A stretch of DNA of 64,000 nucleotides from Novosphingobium indicum (GTDB lineage: Bacteria > Pseudomonadota > Alphaproteobacteria > Sphingomonadales > Sphingomonadaceae), in contig NZ_BMLK01000003.1 of assembly GCF_014645195.1 (NCBI RefSeq), positions 62,001 to 126,000 of the forward strand, in the 5' to 3' direction. The notes under the pieces are model-generated. The model searched no databases. It saw only the letters and a program-made list of their open reading frames with translations, and had not been told where the DNA came from. The position numbers were made by a program, and so were the translations under genes. Shown piece by piece: positions 9,562 through 18,428 of this stretch. Every line of letters begins with the position of its first letter. Within the stretch, counting starts at the first letter, position 1.

Positions 9562-10476
9562 ATGAGCGGCGATTCTGCACCTTCGATGCTGCGCCCGGCG
9601 GTGGCGCTGCCATTTCTGCTGGTCTGCCTGATCTGGGGCTCGACCTGGTGGGTGATTACCGGCCAGATCGGCGATGTGCCGGCCAGCTGGTCGGTCGCCT
9701 GGCGCTTTCTGATGGCGACACCGGCGATGTTCGCGGTCGCGCTGGCGATGGGCCGGAGCCTGAAGCTGGGCGCAGCCGGGCAGAAGCTCGCGTTCTTCGT
9801 CGGCGTGACGCAGTTCTGCGGCAATTACAACTTCGTCTATCGCGCGGAGCTGCACCTGACCTCGGGCATCGTCGCGGTCATGATCGCGCTGCTGCTGGTG
9901 CCCAATACCATTCTCGGACGCTTCCTGCTCAATCAGGTGATCACCCGGCGCTTTGCCGTCGGCAGCGTGATCGCGATTGCCGGGATCGCGCTGCTCCTGC
10001 TGCACGAGGCGCGCGAGGCGCCGGTGCAGGGCAAGGTGTTCCTCGGCGTCGGCTTCGCGCTGATCGCGATGCTCTGCGCCTCGGTATCCAACGTGATGCA
10101 GGCCAACGAGGTCGGCCAGCGGCTGCCGATGGTGAGCCTGCTCGCCTGGGCCATGCTCTACGGCACGATCTGCAATGTCGTGATCGCCTTGCTTACGGCG
10201 GGGCCGCCGGTGGTGCCGTCGAGCCTCGGCTACTGGCTGGGTACCGGGTACCTCGCGCTGTTCGGCTCGGTGGTGACGTTCCCGCTCTACTACACGCTCA
10301 TTCGCCAGCTCGGCGCGGGCAAGGCGGCATACAACGGCGTGGCGGTGGTCGTGATCGCGATGCTGTTTTCGACGCTGCTGGAAGGCTACCGTTGGACGCC
10401 GGTAGCAATTTCCGGGGCTCTGCTCTCGATGATCGGGCTCATCGTCGCCCTCAGCGCGCGCAGGCCTGCCGCATAA
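9562..10476 (+). CDS. EamA/DMT-family transporter
   Basis: The ATG at 9562 gives 304 residues, normal for a ten-helix drug/metabolite transporter with two EamA repeats. The first helix contains the family hallmark LIWGSTWWVI, and the second repeat starts near VFLGVGFALIAMLCASVSNVM. A longer open frame upstream overlaps the aldolase and is not used. The neighbouring threonine aldolase makes amino-acid or metabolite export a plausible role, but DMT proteins are too diverse for a substrate call. Its last 91 bases overlap the convergent SDR gene on the other strand. Confidence 0.88.
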   Translation: MSGDSAPSMLRPAVALPFLLVCLIWGSTWWVITGQIGDVPASWSVAWRFLMATPAMFAVALAMGRSLKLGAAGQKLAFFVGVTQFCGNYNFVYRAELHLTSGIVAVMIALLLVPNTILGRFLLNQVITRRFAVGSVIAIAGIALLLLHEAREAPVQGKVFLGVGFALIAMLCASVSNVMQANEVGQRLPMVSLLAWAMLYGTICNVVIALLTAGPPVVPSSLGYWLGTGYLALFGSVVTFPLYYTLIRQLGAGKAAYNGVAVVVIAMLFSTLLEGYRWTPVAISGALLSMIGLIVALSARRPAA

Positions 10477-11231
10477 TCGGGATAGCGCGGCTGCCATTGC
10501 AGCACGCGTTTCGCCTTGCCGTTGGCGACACGGCGGTTCTCGGCATAGAACCCGCGCGCCATCGGGGAGAGTCCGGCTTCGTCGAGCGTCTGCAGCGGCG
10601 GCGGGGCCATGCCAAGCAGACGGCAGGCTTCTTCCACGACATGGTTCTGCGGGCAGGGCAGGTTGTCCGAGAGGTTGTAGGCGCCGGCAGGGCCCCGAAG
10701 CCCGGCGATCACCCCGGCGGCAATGTCCTCCACGTGCACGCGGCTGAAGACCTGACCGGGCAGGTCGATGCGGTGGGCCTTGCCCGCGTGGACGCGCTCC
10801 AGCATCGAGCGGCCGGGGCCGTAGATGCCTGGAAGCCGATAGACCCGTGCGCCGAGTGCCAGCCATGCCGCGTCGGCCTCGCTGCGCGCCGTGCGTCGGC
10901 CGGTACCGACGGGTGAACTCTCATCGACCCAGGCGCCCCCGGCATCGCCATAGACACCGGTCGAGGAGAGATAGGACAGCGCCTTGCCTTTCAACGCCTC
11001 GCCGTAGCGGTCCAGCACCGGGTCCAGCGGTTCGCCGCGCGATTCCTTGCCCGGTGGCACCGAGCACAGCACGTGATCGGCATCGGTCAGGGCAAGGCGT
11101 ACCGAGCCTTCGTCGTCGAACGACAGCGTACCGTCGCTACCGGTCGAGACGACTTCCCAGCCGAGCGATTCGAGATGCGATGCGATGACCTTGGCGGTGT
11201 AACCGAGGCCGAAGATGAACATGCGAGGCAT
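10386..11231 (-). CDS. NAD(P)-binding atypical SDR epimerase/dehydratase-like protein
   Basis: A 281-residue Rossmann protein of the YeeZ-like atypical SDR type. The N-terminal nucleotide motif is FGLGYTA at residues 7-13, followed by LSYLSSTGVYGD and RLPGIYGPGRS, the segments that carry the catalytic-loop and substrate-loop residues in this family; the classical YxxxK is not clearly present. The C-terminal ~30 residues are encoded antisense to the end of the EamA gene (overlap 10386-10476), so either both genes truly overlap or this protein's native stop was lost. Function unknown. Confidence 0.82.
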   Translation of the reverse strand: MPRMFIFGLGYTAKVIASHLESLGWEVVSTGSDGTLSFDDEGSVRLALTDADHVLCSVPPGKESRGEPLDPVLDRYGEALKGKALSYLSSTGVYGDAGGAWVDESSPVGTGRRTARSEADAAWLALGARVYRLPGIYGPGRSMLERVHAGKAHRIDLPGQVFSRVHVEDIAAGVIAGLRGPAGAYNLSDNLPCPQNHVVEEACRLLGMAPPPLQTLDEAGLSPMARGFYAENRRVANGKAKRVLQWQPRYPDYAAGLRALRATMSPIIESRAPEIATGVQR

Positions 11232-11256
11232 AGGAGAGGTTGATAGCTTCCCGCTC

Positions 11257-11324
11257 CCGTTCGTGTCGAGCGTAGTCGAGACACGTCGGTGCTACCGTGT
11301 CTCGACTACGCTCGACACGAACGG
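11257..11324. repeat. Perfect inverted repeat, sphingomonad-type intergenic palindrome
   Basis: Two 29-base arms (11257-11285 and 11296-11324) are exact reverse complements around a 10-base loop. The arm core GTGTCGAGCGTAGTCGAGAC is a sequence I associate with dispersed intergenic repeats in Sphingomonadales; that is recollection, not a search. Lacking a T-run, it is not a standard terminator. It lies between the divergent SDR gene and aminopeptidase N. A short decayed match (TACGCTCGACACGA) occurs at 44338-44351. Confidence 0.85.
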
Positions 11325-11397
11325 AGGGTGCGCGGGGACGAATGAATTTTCACGTCCCTGCGCTGGCAATCGCTTGGCGAGGTTCTAAGTAGGCAGG

Positions 11398-14052
11398 ATG
11401 GACATAGCCAGCAGACCCGCCGATTCCGACGAGAACACCCAGATCGCCGATGCGGCCCCGCCGCCGCAGGCTCCCCCGGTCATTCGCCGCGAGGATTATC
11501 TGCCTCCGGCCTGGCTGGTGCCCGAGATCGCGCTCGATTTCACGCTGGGCCTTGAGGCTACGCGCGTGGTTTCCAAGCTGCATGTCGCGCGCAATCCGGA
11601 CGGCAACGGCGCTTCGACGCTGCGGCTCAATGGTGATCAGATCACGCCGCTTGCAGTGCGCGTCGATGGCGCGGCGGTGAGCGACTGGCGGCTGGACGGG
11701 GCGGACCTGCTGGTCGAGCTTTCGGGCGATGCGCATATCGTCGAGGTGGAAACGCAGGTGACCCCGGCGGCCAACAGCCAGCTTATGGGCCTCTATGCCT
11801 CGAACGGCATGCTGTGCACCCAGTGCGAGGCCGAAGGCTTCCGCCGCATCACGTTCTTCCCCGACCGTCCCGACGTGCTCTCGACCTATTCGGTGCGCAT
11901 GACGGGCGACAAGGCGACGTTCCCGATCCTGCTCGCCAACGGCAACTGCACCGCGCAGGGCGAGAATGCCGACGGGTCGCACTGGGCCGAGTGGCACGAT
12001 CCCTGGCCCAAGCCGAGCTACCTCTTCGCGCTTGTGGCCGGTGAGCTGGTGTCCAACCATTCAACCTTCACCACGATGTCGGGCCGCAAGGTCGATCTCA
12101 ACATCTGGGTCCGTCCCGGCGACGAGGATCGCACCCAGCACGCGATGGATTCGCTCATCGCCTCGATGAAGTGGGACGAGGAGACCTTCGGGCGCGAGTA
12201 CGACCTCGACTTGTTCAACGTGGTCGCCGTGTCCGACTTCAACATGGGGGCGATGGAGAACAAGGGTCTCAACGTCTTCAACACCCGCTATGTGCTGGCG
12301 GACCCCGAAACCGCGACCGACGGCGATTTCGATGCCGTGGAAGGCGTGATCGGTCACGAGTATTTCCACAACTGGTCGGGCAACCGCGTGACCTGCCGCG
12401 ACTGGTTCCAGCTCAGCCTGAAAGAGGGTTTCACGGTCCTGCGCGACCAGCTCTTCAGCGCCGATATGGGCAGCGAGGCGGTCAAGCGGATCGAGGACGT
12501 CCGCATTCTGCGCGCGGCGCAGTTCCCCGAGGATTCCGGCCCGCTGGCGCACCCGATCCGCCCCGATTCCTATCACGAAATCAACAACTTCTATACGGCG
12601 ACTGTCTATAACAAGGGGGCTGAGGTGATCCGCATGATGCGGACCATGGCCGGCGCAGAGCAGTTCCGGAAAGGTACCGACCTCTATTTCGACCGCCACG
12701 ACGGCGAAGCGGCGACCTGCGAGGACTTCGTCAAGGCCATCGAGGATGGCACCGGACTCGACCTCAAGCAATTCCGTCTGTGGTACTCGCAGGCGGGCAC
12801 ACCGCAGGTCTCGGTAAGCCTGACGCACGAAGGCTCCACCGCCACGCTCAAGCTGACGCAGAAGGTACCCGCCACCCCAGGGCAGCCCGACAAGCAGCCC
12901 ATGCCGATCCCGCTGCGTGTCGCCCTGTTCGACCGCGACAGCGGCGCCCATGCCGGCGAGAAGCTGATCGTGCTCGACAAGCCGAGCGACACCTTCACTT
13001 TCGACGGTTTTGCCAAGCCGCCGGTGCTTTCGATCAACCGCGGCTTCTCCGCGCCTGTTTCGATCGACTTTGACCGCGAAGCCGAAGATCTCGTGTTCCT
13101 CGCGGCCAACGACGACGATCCCTTTGCCCGCTACGAGGCGATGCAGAACCTCGTCGTCCAGCATCTCGTCATGGCGGTCAGCGGCGGTTTGAACGACGAG
13201 ACCCGCGCGGCGGGTCGCGCGGCCATCGGCAGGGCCTTCTCGGCCATTCTGACCGACCCGGCGCTCGACGACCTGATGCGCGGCGAACTGATGATCCTGC
13301 CGGCCGAAGGCTATCTCGCCGAGCAGATGCTGATTGCCGATCCGGGCGCGATCCACACCGAGCGCGAGGCGCTCAAGGCCTGGCTGGGCCGCGAATGCGC
13401 CGACGATCTTATCGCGCTGCACGACCGTGCTCTTGCCGTGCCCTACAGCCGCGACGCGGCGGCGCGCGGCGCCCGCAAGATCAAGAATCAGGCGCTCGGC
13501 TACATCGCTGCCGGCAACAACGAGGAAGGCGCACGCCGGGCTCTCGACCAGTATCGCGCGGCCGACAACATGACCGACCGTCAGGGCGCGGTGCTGGTCC
13601 TAGCCAGCCTCGACGTGCCGGAGCGCGAGGAGGCGCTGGCCGACTTCCGCAGCCGCTACGAAGGCAATGCGCTGGTCATCGACAAGTGGTTCTCGCTGCA
13701 GGCGGGCTCGTTCCATCCCGAGGTGCTCGCCAATATCCGCAAGCTGGCCGAACATCCCGACTTCACGATGACCAACCCGAACCGGGTCCGCGCTCTCTAC
13801 ATGGCGGCAGCGGTCAATCCCAAGGCGTTCCACGATGCCAGCGGTGACGGCTATCGTCTGATTGGCGATCTCATCCGCCGGCTCGATCCGATAAATCCGC
13901 AGACGGCTGCCCGTTTCGTGCCCTCGCTCGGGCGCTGGCGCCGGATCGAACCGGTTCGTGCCGCGATGATGCGCGAAGAGCTGGAAAGAATCGCTGCCGA
14001 GCCTTCGCTGTCGCGCGACGTGCGCGAACAGGTTTCCAAGAGCCTTGGCTGA
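11398..14052 (+). CDS. pepN: Aminopeptidase N (M1 family zinc metallopeptidase)
   Basis: An 884-residue cytoplasmic aminopeptidase, close to the 870 residues of E. coli PepN. The exopeptidase motif GAMENKG is at 284-290, the zinc motif HEYFH at 320-324 with the third ligand Glu in SLKEGFTV about 343, and the transition-state tyrosine is in NNFYTATVYNKG near 400. The C-terminal half is the helical PepN-specific domain. It removes N-terminal residues from peptides in general turnover. The following pgeF-like gene starts inside its stop region, so the two are translationally coupled. Confidence 0.95.
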   Translation: MDIASRPADSDENTQIADAAPPPQAPPVIRREDYLPPAWLVPEIALDFTLGLEATRVVSKLHVARNPDGNGASTLRLNGDQITPLAVRVDGAAVSDWRLDGADLLVELSGDAHIVEVETQVTPAANSQLMGLYASNGMLCTQCEAEGFRRITFFPDRPDVLSTYSVRMTGDKATFPILLANGNCTAQGENADGSHWAEWHDPWPKPSYLFALVAGELVSNHSTFTTMSGRKVDLNIWVRPGDEDRTQHAMDSLIASMKWDEETFGREYDLDLFNVVAVSDFNMGAMENKGLNVFNTRYVLADPETATDGDFDAVEGVIGHEYFHNWSGNRVTCRDWFQLSLKEGFTVLRDQLFSADMGSEAVKRIEDVRILRAAQFPEDSGPLAHPIRPDSYHEINNFYTATVYNKGAEVIRMMRTMAGAEQFRKGTDLYFDRHDGEAATCEDFVKAIEDGTGLDLKQFRLWYSQAGTPQVSVSLTHEGSTATLKLTQKVPATPGQPDKQPMPIPLRVALFDRDSGAHAGEKLIVLDKPSDTFTFDGFAKPPVLSINRGFSAPVSIDFDREAEDLVFLAANDDDPFARYEAMQNLVVQHLVMAVSGGLNDETRAAGRAAIGRAFSAILTDPALDDLMRGELMILPAEGYLAEQMLIADPGAIHTEREALKAWLGRECADDLIALHDRALAVPYSRDAAARGARKIKNQALGYIAAGNNEEGARRALDQYRAADNMTDRQGAVLVLASLDVPEREEALADFRSRYEGNALVIDKWFSLQAGSFHPEVLANIRKLAEHPDFTMTNPNRVRALYMAAAVNPKAFHDASGDGYRLIGDLIRRLDPINPQTAARFVPSLGRWRRIEPVRAAMMREELERIAAEPSLSRDVREQVSKSLG

Positions 14053-14824
14053 GACCGCCGAGCCGGTCGAGGTCAACCGTGCGGCTTGCCTCGAGGGTTT
14101 GCCGCACGGCTTCCTCGGTCGTCGTGGCGGCGTCAGTCGCGGCGATGTGGCGGGGCTCAATGTCGGGCTTGGCTCCGGGGACGATCCGGAACTGATCGCG
14201 GAGAATCGCGCCAGGGCTGCCGAGGCTGTGCTGCCGGGCGCGCGGCTTGTCACTGTGTACCAAGTGCATTCGCCCGACTGTGTGTCGGTCGTCGCTGATC
14301 CGTGGACCGACAGCGAGCGGCCGCATGCCGATGCGCTGGTGACCGCCCGCTCGGGCCTGCTGCTGGGCATCCTTACGGCGGACTGCGCGCCGGTCCTGTT
14401 CGCGGATCGCGAAGCGGGAGTCGTGGGTGCGGCTCATGCCGGCTGGAAAGGGGCCATTGGCGGCGTGACCGACAGTACCGTTGAGGCGATGGAGAAGCTC
14501 GGGGCCTCGGCCTCGCGCATCGTGGCCGCCGTGGGGCCGTGCATCGCGCAGGCCTCTTACGAAGTGGACGAGGCATTCCGCGACCGATTCTGCGGCCAGG
14601 ATCAGGCCCATGCGCTATTCTTCCGGTCCGGCCGGGCCGGGCATTACCAGTTCGATCTTGAGGCCTACGTTGCCGCGCGGCTCGCGGCCGTCGGAGTCGC
14701 ATCGGTGGAGCGCCTCGGGCTCGATACCTATGCCCAGCCGGACCGGTTCTTCTCCTTCCGCCGCGCCACGCATCGCGGCGAACCTTCCTACGGACGACAG
14801 ATTTCCCTGATCGGGCTCGACTGA
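14045..14824 (+). CDS. pgeF: PgeF/YfiH multicopper-oxidase-fold (polyphenol oxidase) protein
   Basis: A 259-residue member of the YfiH/DUF152 family, read from a TTG at 14045 that overlaps the pepN stop. The three metal ligands expected for the family are visible: His in VYQVHSPDC (about 75), Cys in TADCAPVLF (about 114) and His in AAHAGWKGAIGG (about 130). Members have been described as peptidoglycan-editing factor, as purine nucleoside phosphorylase/adenosine deaminase and as laccase-like enzymes; which applies here cannot be told from sequence. Coupling to aminopeptidase N is unusual but fits peptide or cell-wall turnover. Confidence 0.9.
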   Translation: MAETAEPVEVNRAACLEGLPHGFLGRRGGVSRGDVAGLNVGLGSGDDPELIAENRARAAEAVLPGARLVTVYQVHSPDCVSVVADPWTDSERPHADALVTARSGLLLGILTADCAPVLFADREAGVVGAAHAGWKGAIGGVTDSTVEAMEKLGASASRIVAAVGPCIAQASYEVDEAFRDRFCGQDQAHALFFRSGRAGHYQFDLEAYVAARLAAVGVASVERLGLDTYAQPDRFFSFRRATHRGEPSYGRQISLIGLD

Positions 14825-15045
14825 CCCGGTGAATCAGCGGCCATCGCCACTCGCCTGAAGATAGACCAAAAAGGCGGTTGGCATGGCCGATTTTCGCGTA
14901 TATCAGGCCCGCGAAGTCGGTATCGGCACGGGGTACACCCGGTCTGAGCACCGTAACGGGGGATACCAGACTTAAGTTTGGGTCAGTTTCTTGGCCTGCT
15001 GACGGGTTTCCGGCAGTGGGTTGTCGAAAGCAAGGCAAGGGCAAA

Positions 15046-15579
15046 ATGGCAGAAGAAGATGGCGTGCGGCGGCGCGATTTCATCAATATCGCCGCAGTTA
15101 GCGCGGCGGGTGTCGCTGGCGTTGGGGTTGTCGTCCCACTGGTGAGCCAGATGTCGGCATCGGCCGACGTTCTTGCGGCTTCTTCGACCGAGGTCGATAT
15201 TTCCGCGATCCAGCCGGGCCAGGCCATCAAGGCCGTGTTCCGCAAGCAGCCGGTCTTCGTGCGCAATCTGACGCCCGAAGAGATCAAGGAGGCCAACAAG
15301 GTCGACGTCTCCAGCCTGCGCGATCCTGAGACGCTTGCCGAGCGTACCAAGGAAGGCAAGGAAAACTGGCTGATCACCATGGGTGTCTGCACCCACCTCG
15401 GCTGTGTGCCGCTCGGTGCCGGCGAGGGAGAGAACAAGGGTGAGTTCGGCGGTTATTTCTGCCCTTGCCACGGTTCTTCCTACGACACTGCCGCCCGTAT
15501 CCGTAAGGGCCCCGCGCCCAAGAACCTCGAGGTTCCGGAATACGAATTCACCTCCGATACCGTCGTCAAGATCGGTTAA
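15046..15579 (+). CDS. petA: Ubiquinol-cytochrome c reductase iron-sulfur (Rieske) subunit
   Basis: From ATG 15046 (AAGG upstream at 15036-15040) the protein is 177 residues. It has a twin-arginine signal-anchor (RRRDFIN followed by a hydrophobic stretch), then the soluble Rieske domain with both cluster motifs: CTHLGC at 115-120 and CPCHGS at 139-144, which also hold the disulfide cysteines. It carries electrons from ubiquinol to cytochrome c1 in complex III. It is first of three genes in the usual fbcFBC order with 23- and 28-base gaps. The sequence upstream (14825-15045) probably holds the operon promoter. Confidence 0.97.
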   Translation: MAEEDGVRRRDFINIAAVSAAGVAGVGVVVPLVSQMSASADVLAASSTEVDISAIQPGQAIKAVFRKQPVFVRNLTPEEIKEANKVDVSSLRDPETLAERTKEGKENWLITMGVCTHLGCVPLGAGEGENKGEFGGYFCPCHGSSYDTAARIRKGPAPKNLEVPEYEFTSDTVVKIG

Positions 15580-15602
15580 GGGCAAGCGAGAGGACAACGA
15601 TC

Positions 15603-16886
15603 ATGAGCTTTCCCTGGGCCAACGAGTACAAGCCGTCGCATCCCTTCATGAAGTGGATGGACGAGAAGCTTCCTCTTCCCCGCCTCGTCTACAATTCGGT
15701 TGGCGGCGGTTATCCGGTTCCGCGTAACCTCAACTATTTCTGGAACTTCGGGTTCCTGGCGCTGATCTGCCTGACGATCCAGATCGTCACCGGCATCGTC
15801 ATGGCCATGCACTATGCGGCCAATACCGCAGTCGCTTTCGACACGATCGAGCACACCGTGCGCGACGTGAACTGGGGCTGGCTGTTCCGCTATGCGCACG
15901 CCAACGGCGCATCGGCGTTCTTCGTCGTCATCTACATCCACATCTTCCGCGGCTTCTACTACGGCTCGTACAAGGCGCCGCGCGAAATGGTGTGGCTGCT
16001 GGGCGTCGTGATCTTCCTGCTGATGATGGCCACCGCCTTCATGGGCTACGTGCTTCCCTGGGGCCAGATGAGCTTCTGGGGTGCCAAGGTCATCACTGGC
16101 CTGTTCGGCGCGATCCCGCTGGTGGGTGAACCCCTGCAGCAGTGGCTGCTCGGCGGCTTCGCTCCCGACAATGCCGCGCTGAACCGCTTCTTCTCGCTGC
16201 ACTACCTGCTGCCTTTCGTGATCGTCGGGGTGGTCGTGCTGCACATCTGGGCGCTGCACATCCCGGGTTCCTCGAACCCGACCGGCGTGGAAGTGAAGAC
16301 CGAGAGCGATACCGTTCCGTTCTATCCCTACTACATCGCCAAGGACGGCTGGGCCGTGGGTGCTTTCGCATTCCTCTTCGCGGCTGCGGTGTTCTTCTTC
16401 CCGAACTCGCTGGGCCACCCGGACAACTACATTCCGGCGAACCCGATGAGCACGCCGGCGCACATCGTGCCCGAATGGTACTTCTGGCCGTTCTACGCGA
16501 TCCTGCGCGCCTTCACTCAGGACTTCTTCTTCATTCCTGCGAAGCTGATGGGCGTCCTCGCGATGTTCGGCGCGATCCTGGTCTGGTTCTTCCTGCCCTG
16601 GCTCGACAAGTCGCCGGTCCGTTCGGGTTCCTATCGTCCGACCTACAAGAAGTTCTTCTGGTTCGGTCTGATCCCGGCCATGGCGGTGCTGTTCTACTGC
16701 GGCGGCGCTCCGGCTGCGGAACCCTACGTGATGTTCAGCCAGATCGCTGCGTTGTACTATTTCGCGCACTTCCTGATCATTCTGCCGATCGTCTCGGCTA
16801 TCGAGAAGCCGCTTCCGCTGCCCTACTCCATTACCGAGGCTGTTCTCGGCAAGGACGACGGCGCCGAACTGGCTCCGACAGCGTGA
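15603..16886 (+). CDS. petB: Cytochrome b of the bc1 complex
   Basis: 427 residues with eight to nine transmembrane helices. Haem-ligand histidines occur in helices B and D (AMHYAAN..., HANGASAFFVVIYIHIFRG; and HYLLPFVIVGVVVLHIWALH), and the quinol-oxidation site motif PEWYFWPFYAILR is present near the end of the first 300 residues. It forms the quinone-reducing and quinol-oxidising core of complex III. It lies between the Rieske and cytochrome c1 genes in one operon. Confidence 0.97.
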   Translation: MSFPWANEYKPSHPFMKWMDEKLPLPRLVYNSVGGGYPVPRNLNYFWNFGFLALICLTIQIVTGIVMAMHYAANTAVAFDTIEHTVRDVNWGWLFRYAHANGASAFFVVIYIHIFRGFYYGSYKAPREMVWLLGVVIFLLMMATAFMGYVLPWGQMSFWGAKVITGLFGAIPLVGEPLQQWLLGGFAPDNAALNRFFSLHYLLPFVIVGVVVLHIWALHIPGSSNPTGVEVKTESDTVPFYPYYIAKDGWAVGAFAFLFAAAVFFFPNSLGHPDNYIPANPMSTPAHIVPEWYFWPFYAILRAFTQDFFFIPAKLMGVLAMFGAILVWFFLPWLDKSPVRSGSYRPTYKKFFWFGLIPAMAVLFYCGGAPAAEPYVMFSQIAALYYFAHFLIILPIVSAIEKPLPLPYSITEAVLGKDDGAELAPTA

Positions 16887-16914
16887 TCAACAGCTAGAAC
16901 GAAAGACGAAAGAC

Positions 16915-17751
16915 ATGGCACGCATTCTCTCGATCCTCGTCGGGCTGTTCTTCACGGTAGCCCTTCTCTGGTCGTTCGGCCTCGGTTTCTACACCTGGAC
17001 GACCGAGCCGGCGGCAGCGACGGCCGAACACGAGTTCCACCTGCACCCGAAGAACGTACACTTCGCGAGCGATGGCCCGTTCGGCAAGTTCGACAACCAG
17101 CAGCTGCAGCGCGGCTTCCAGGTCTACAAGGAAGTCTGCTCGGCCTGCCACTCGCTGAGCCACGTCGCCTTCCGCGATCTGGAACAGCTGGGCTACAGCG
17201 AAGCTGAAGTGAAGGCGATCGCGGCCGGCTTCACCGTTCCGGGCACCGATCCGAACACCGGCGAATCCGCGATGGTTCCGGGCTCGCCGACGGATTACTT
17301 CCCGAAGCCGTTCGCCAACGACATCGCTGCCCGCGCTGCGAACAACAACGCGGTTCCGCCCGATCTCTCGCTGATGACCAAGGCGCGCCACAACGGCCCC
17401 GCCTACGTCTACTCGCTGCTGACGGGCTATCGCGATCAGCCGGCCGAGCTGCTGAAGCACTTCCCCGAAGCCAAGACCCCTCCGGGCCTGCACTACAACC
17501 CGTACTTCGCGAACCTCAACCTCGCGATGGCTCCGCCGCTCTCGGGTGACGGCCAGGTCGAGTACGGCGACGGCACGAAGTCGACGGTTGACCAGATGGC
17601 CAAGGACGTAGCGGCGTTCCTGATCTGGACCGCCGAACCGACGCTGGAAAAGCGCAAGCAGACCGGCTGGGCTGTGCTGGGCTTCCTGCTCTTCGCCACG
17701 ATCCTCGGCTACATGTCGTACCGCAATATCTGGTCCGACAAGAAGCATTGA
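16915..17751 (+). CDS. petC: Cytochrome c1
   Basis: 278 residues with an N-terminal signal/anchor segment (ILVGLFFTVALLWSFGLGF), a covalent haem site CSACH at 75-79, a probable axial methionine in NLAMAPPLSGDG near 204, and a C-terminal membrane anchor (WAVLGFLLFATILGYMSYRN). It transfers electrons from the Rieske protein to cytochrome c. Last gene of the fbc operon; a hairpin terminator follows. Confidence 0.96.
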   Translation: MARILSILVGLFFTVALLWSFGLGFYTWTTEPAAATAEHEFHLHPKNVHFASDGPFGKFDNQQLQRGFQVYKEVCSACHSLSHVAFRDLEQLGYSEAEVKAIAAGFTVPGTDPNTGESAMVPGSPTDYFPKPFANDIAARAANNNAVPPDLSLMTKARHNGPAYVYSLLTGYRDQPAELLKHFPEAKTPPGLHYNPYFANLNLAMAPPLSGDGQVEYGDGTKSTVDQMAKDVAAFLIWTAEPTLEKRKQTGWAVLGFLLFATILGYMSYRNIWSDKKH

Positions 17752-17777
17752 GATCGGGTCCGTTGACCTGAACGCAG

Positions 17778-17809
17778 GCGCCCCTGCCATCATGCGATGG
17801 CGGGGGCGC
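17778..17809 (+). terminator. Hairpin terminator after the bc1 operon
   Basis: A 14-bp stem with one G-U pair (17778-17791 with 17796-17809, loop ATGC). The T-rich tail is weak (CATTTGT), so termination may be partial, allowing some read-through into apt. Confidence 0.6.
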
Positions 17810-17836
17810 TTCGCATTTGTGCCGCCGGAGTGAGAT

Positions 17837-18373
17837 GTGACACCTGAAGAGCTGAAGCAGCTGATCCGCACAGTTCCCGACTTTCCCAAGCCGGGGATCA
17901 TGTTTCGTGACGTAACGACGTTGATCGGGCACGGCGCCGGGTTGGCAGCAGCGACCGAGATCCTTGCCGACAAGGCGCGTGACGCCGGGGCGCATGCCAT
18001 TGCGGGCATCGAGGCGCGGGGTTTCATCTTCGGCGCCGCAGCGGCCGCGCGGCTGGGCGTGCCGTTCGTGCCGGTGCGCAAGCCGGGCAAGCTTCCTGTC
18101 CCGGTTCTGGCGATGGACTATGCTCTGGAGTACGGAACGGACACGCTCGAGGTCGATCCGGCCGCCGTAATCGATGGCCAGAGTGTCGTACTGATCGACG
18201 ATCTCATCGCCACGGGCGGCACGGCGCACGCCGCCGTGCAACTGCTCCGCCGGGCAGGCGCGGTCGTATCGCGGGGTCTGTTCGTGATCGACCTTCCGGC
18301 ACTGGGCGGCGCGGACCGCCTGCGCGGTGCCGATCTCACGGTCGATGCCATCATGGCATTCGAGGGCGACTGA
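17837..18373 (+). CDS. apt: Adenine phosphoribosyltransferase
   Basis: 178 residues from a GTG at 17837. It matches Apt over its full usual length: FPKPGIMFRDVTTLI at the N-terminus, the flexible-loop segment VRKPGKLP, and the PRPP-binding motif VVLIDDLIATGGTA at about 117-130. It salvages adenine with PRPP to AMP and pyrophosphate in the cytoplasm. It follows the bc1 operon after a hairpin and converges with the malonyl-CoA decarboxylase gene. Confidence 0.95.
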   Translation: MTPEELKQLIRTVPDFPKPGIMFRDVTTLIGHGAGLAAATEILADKARDAGAHAIAGIEARGFIFGAAAAARLGVPFVPVRKPGKLPVPVLAMDYALEYGTDTLEVDPAAVIDGQSVVLIDDLIATGGTAHAAVQLLRRAGAVVSRGLFVIDLPALGGADRLRGADLTVDAIMAFEGD

Positions 18374-18428
18374 CCGGTCTGCGCGACGGCTTTGGCCGCG
18401 TTAGCCGCTCAGTGACTGTCGGTCTCGT

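Noticed and set aside
11257..11324. Reading the perfect palindrome as a terminator
   Set aside because: No T-run on either side and it lies between divergent genes, where no terminator is expected.
12061..13422. A 453-codon antisense frame over aminopeptidase N
   Set aside because: Antisense shadow; pepN motifs are intact on the plus strand.
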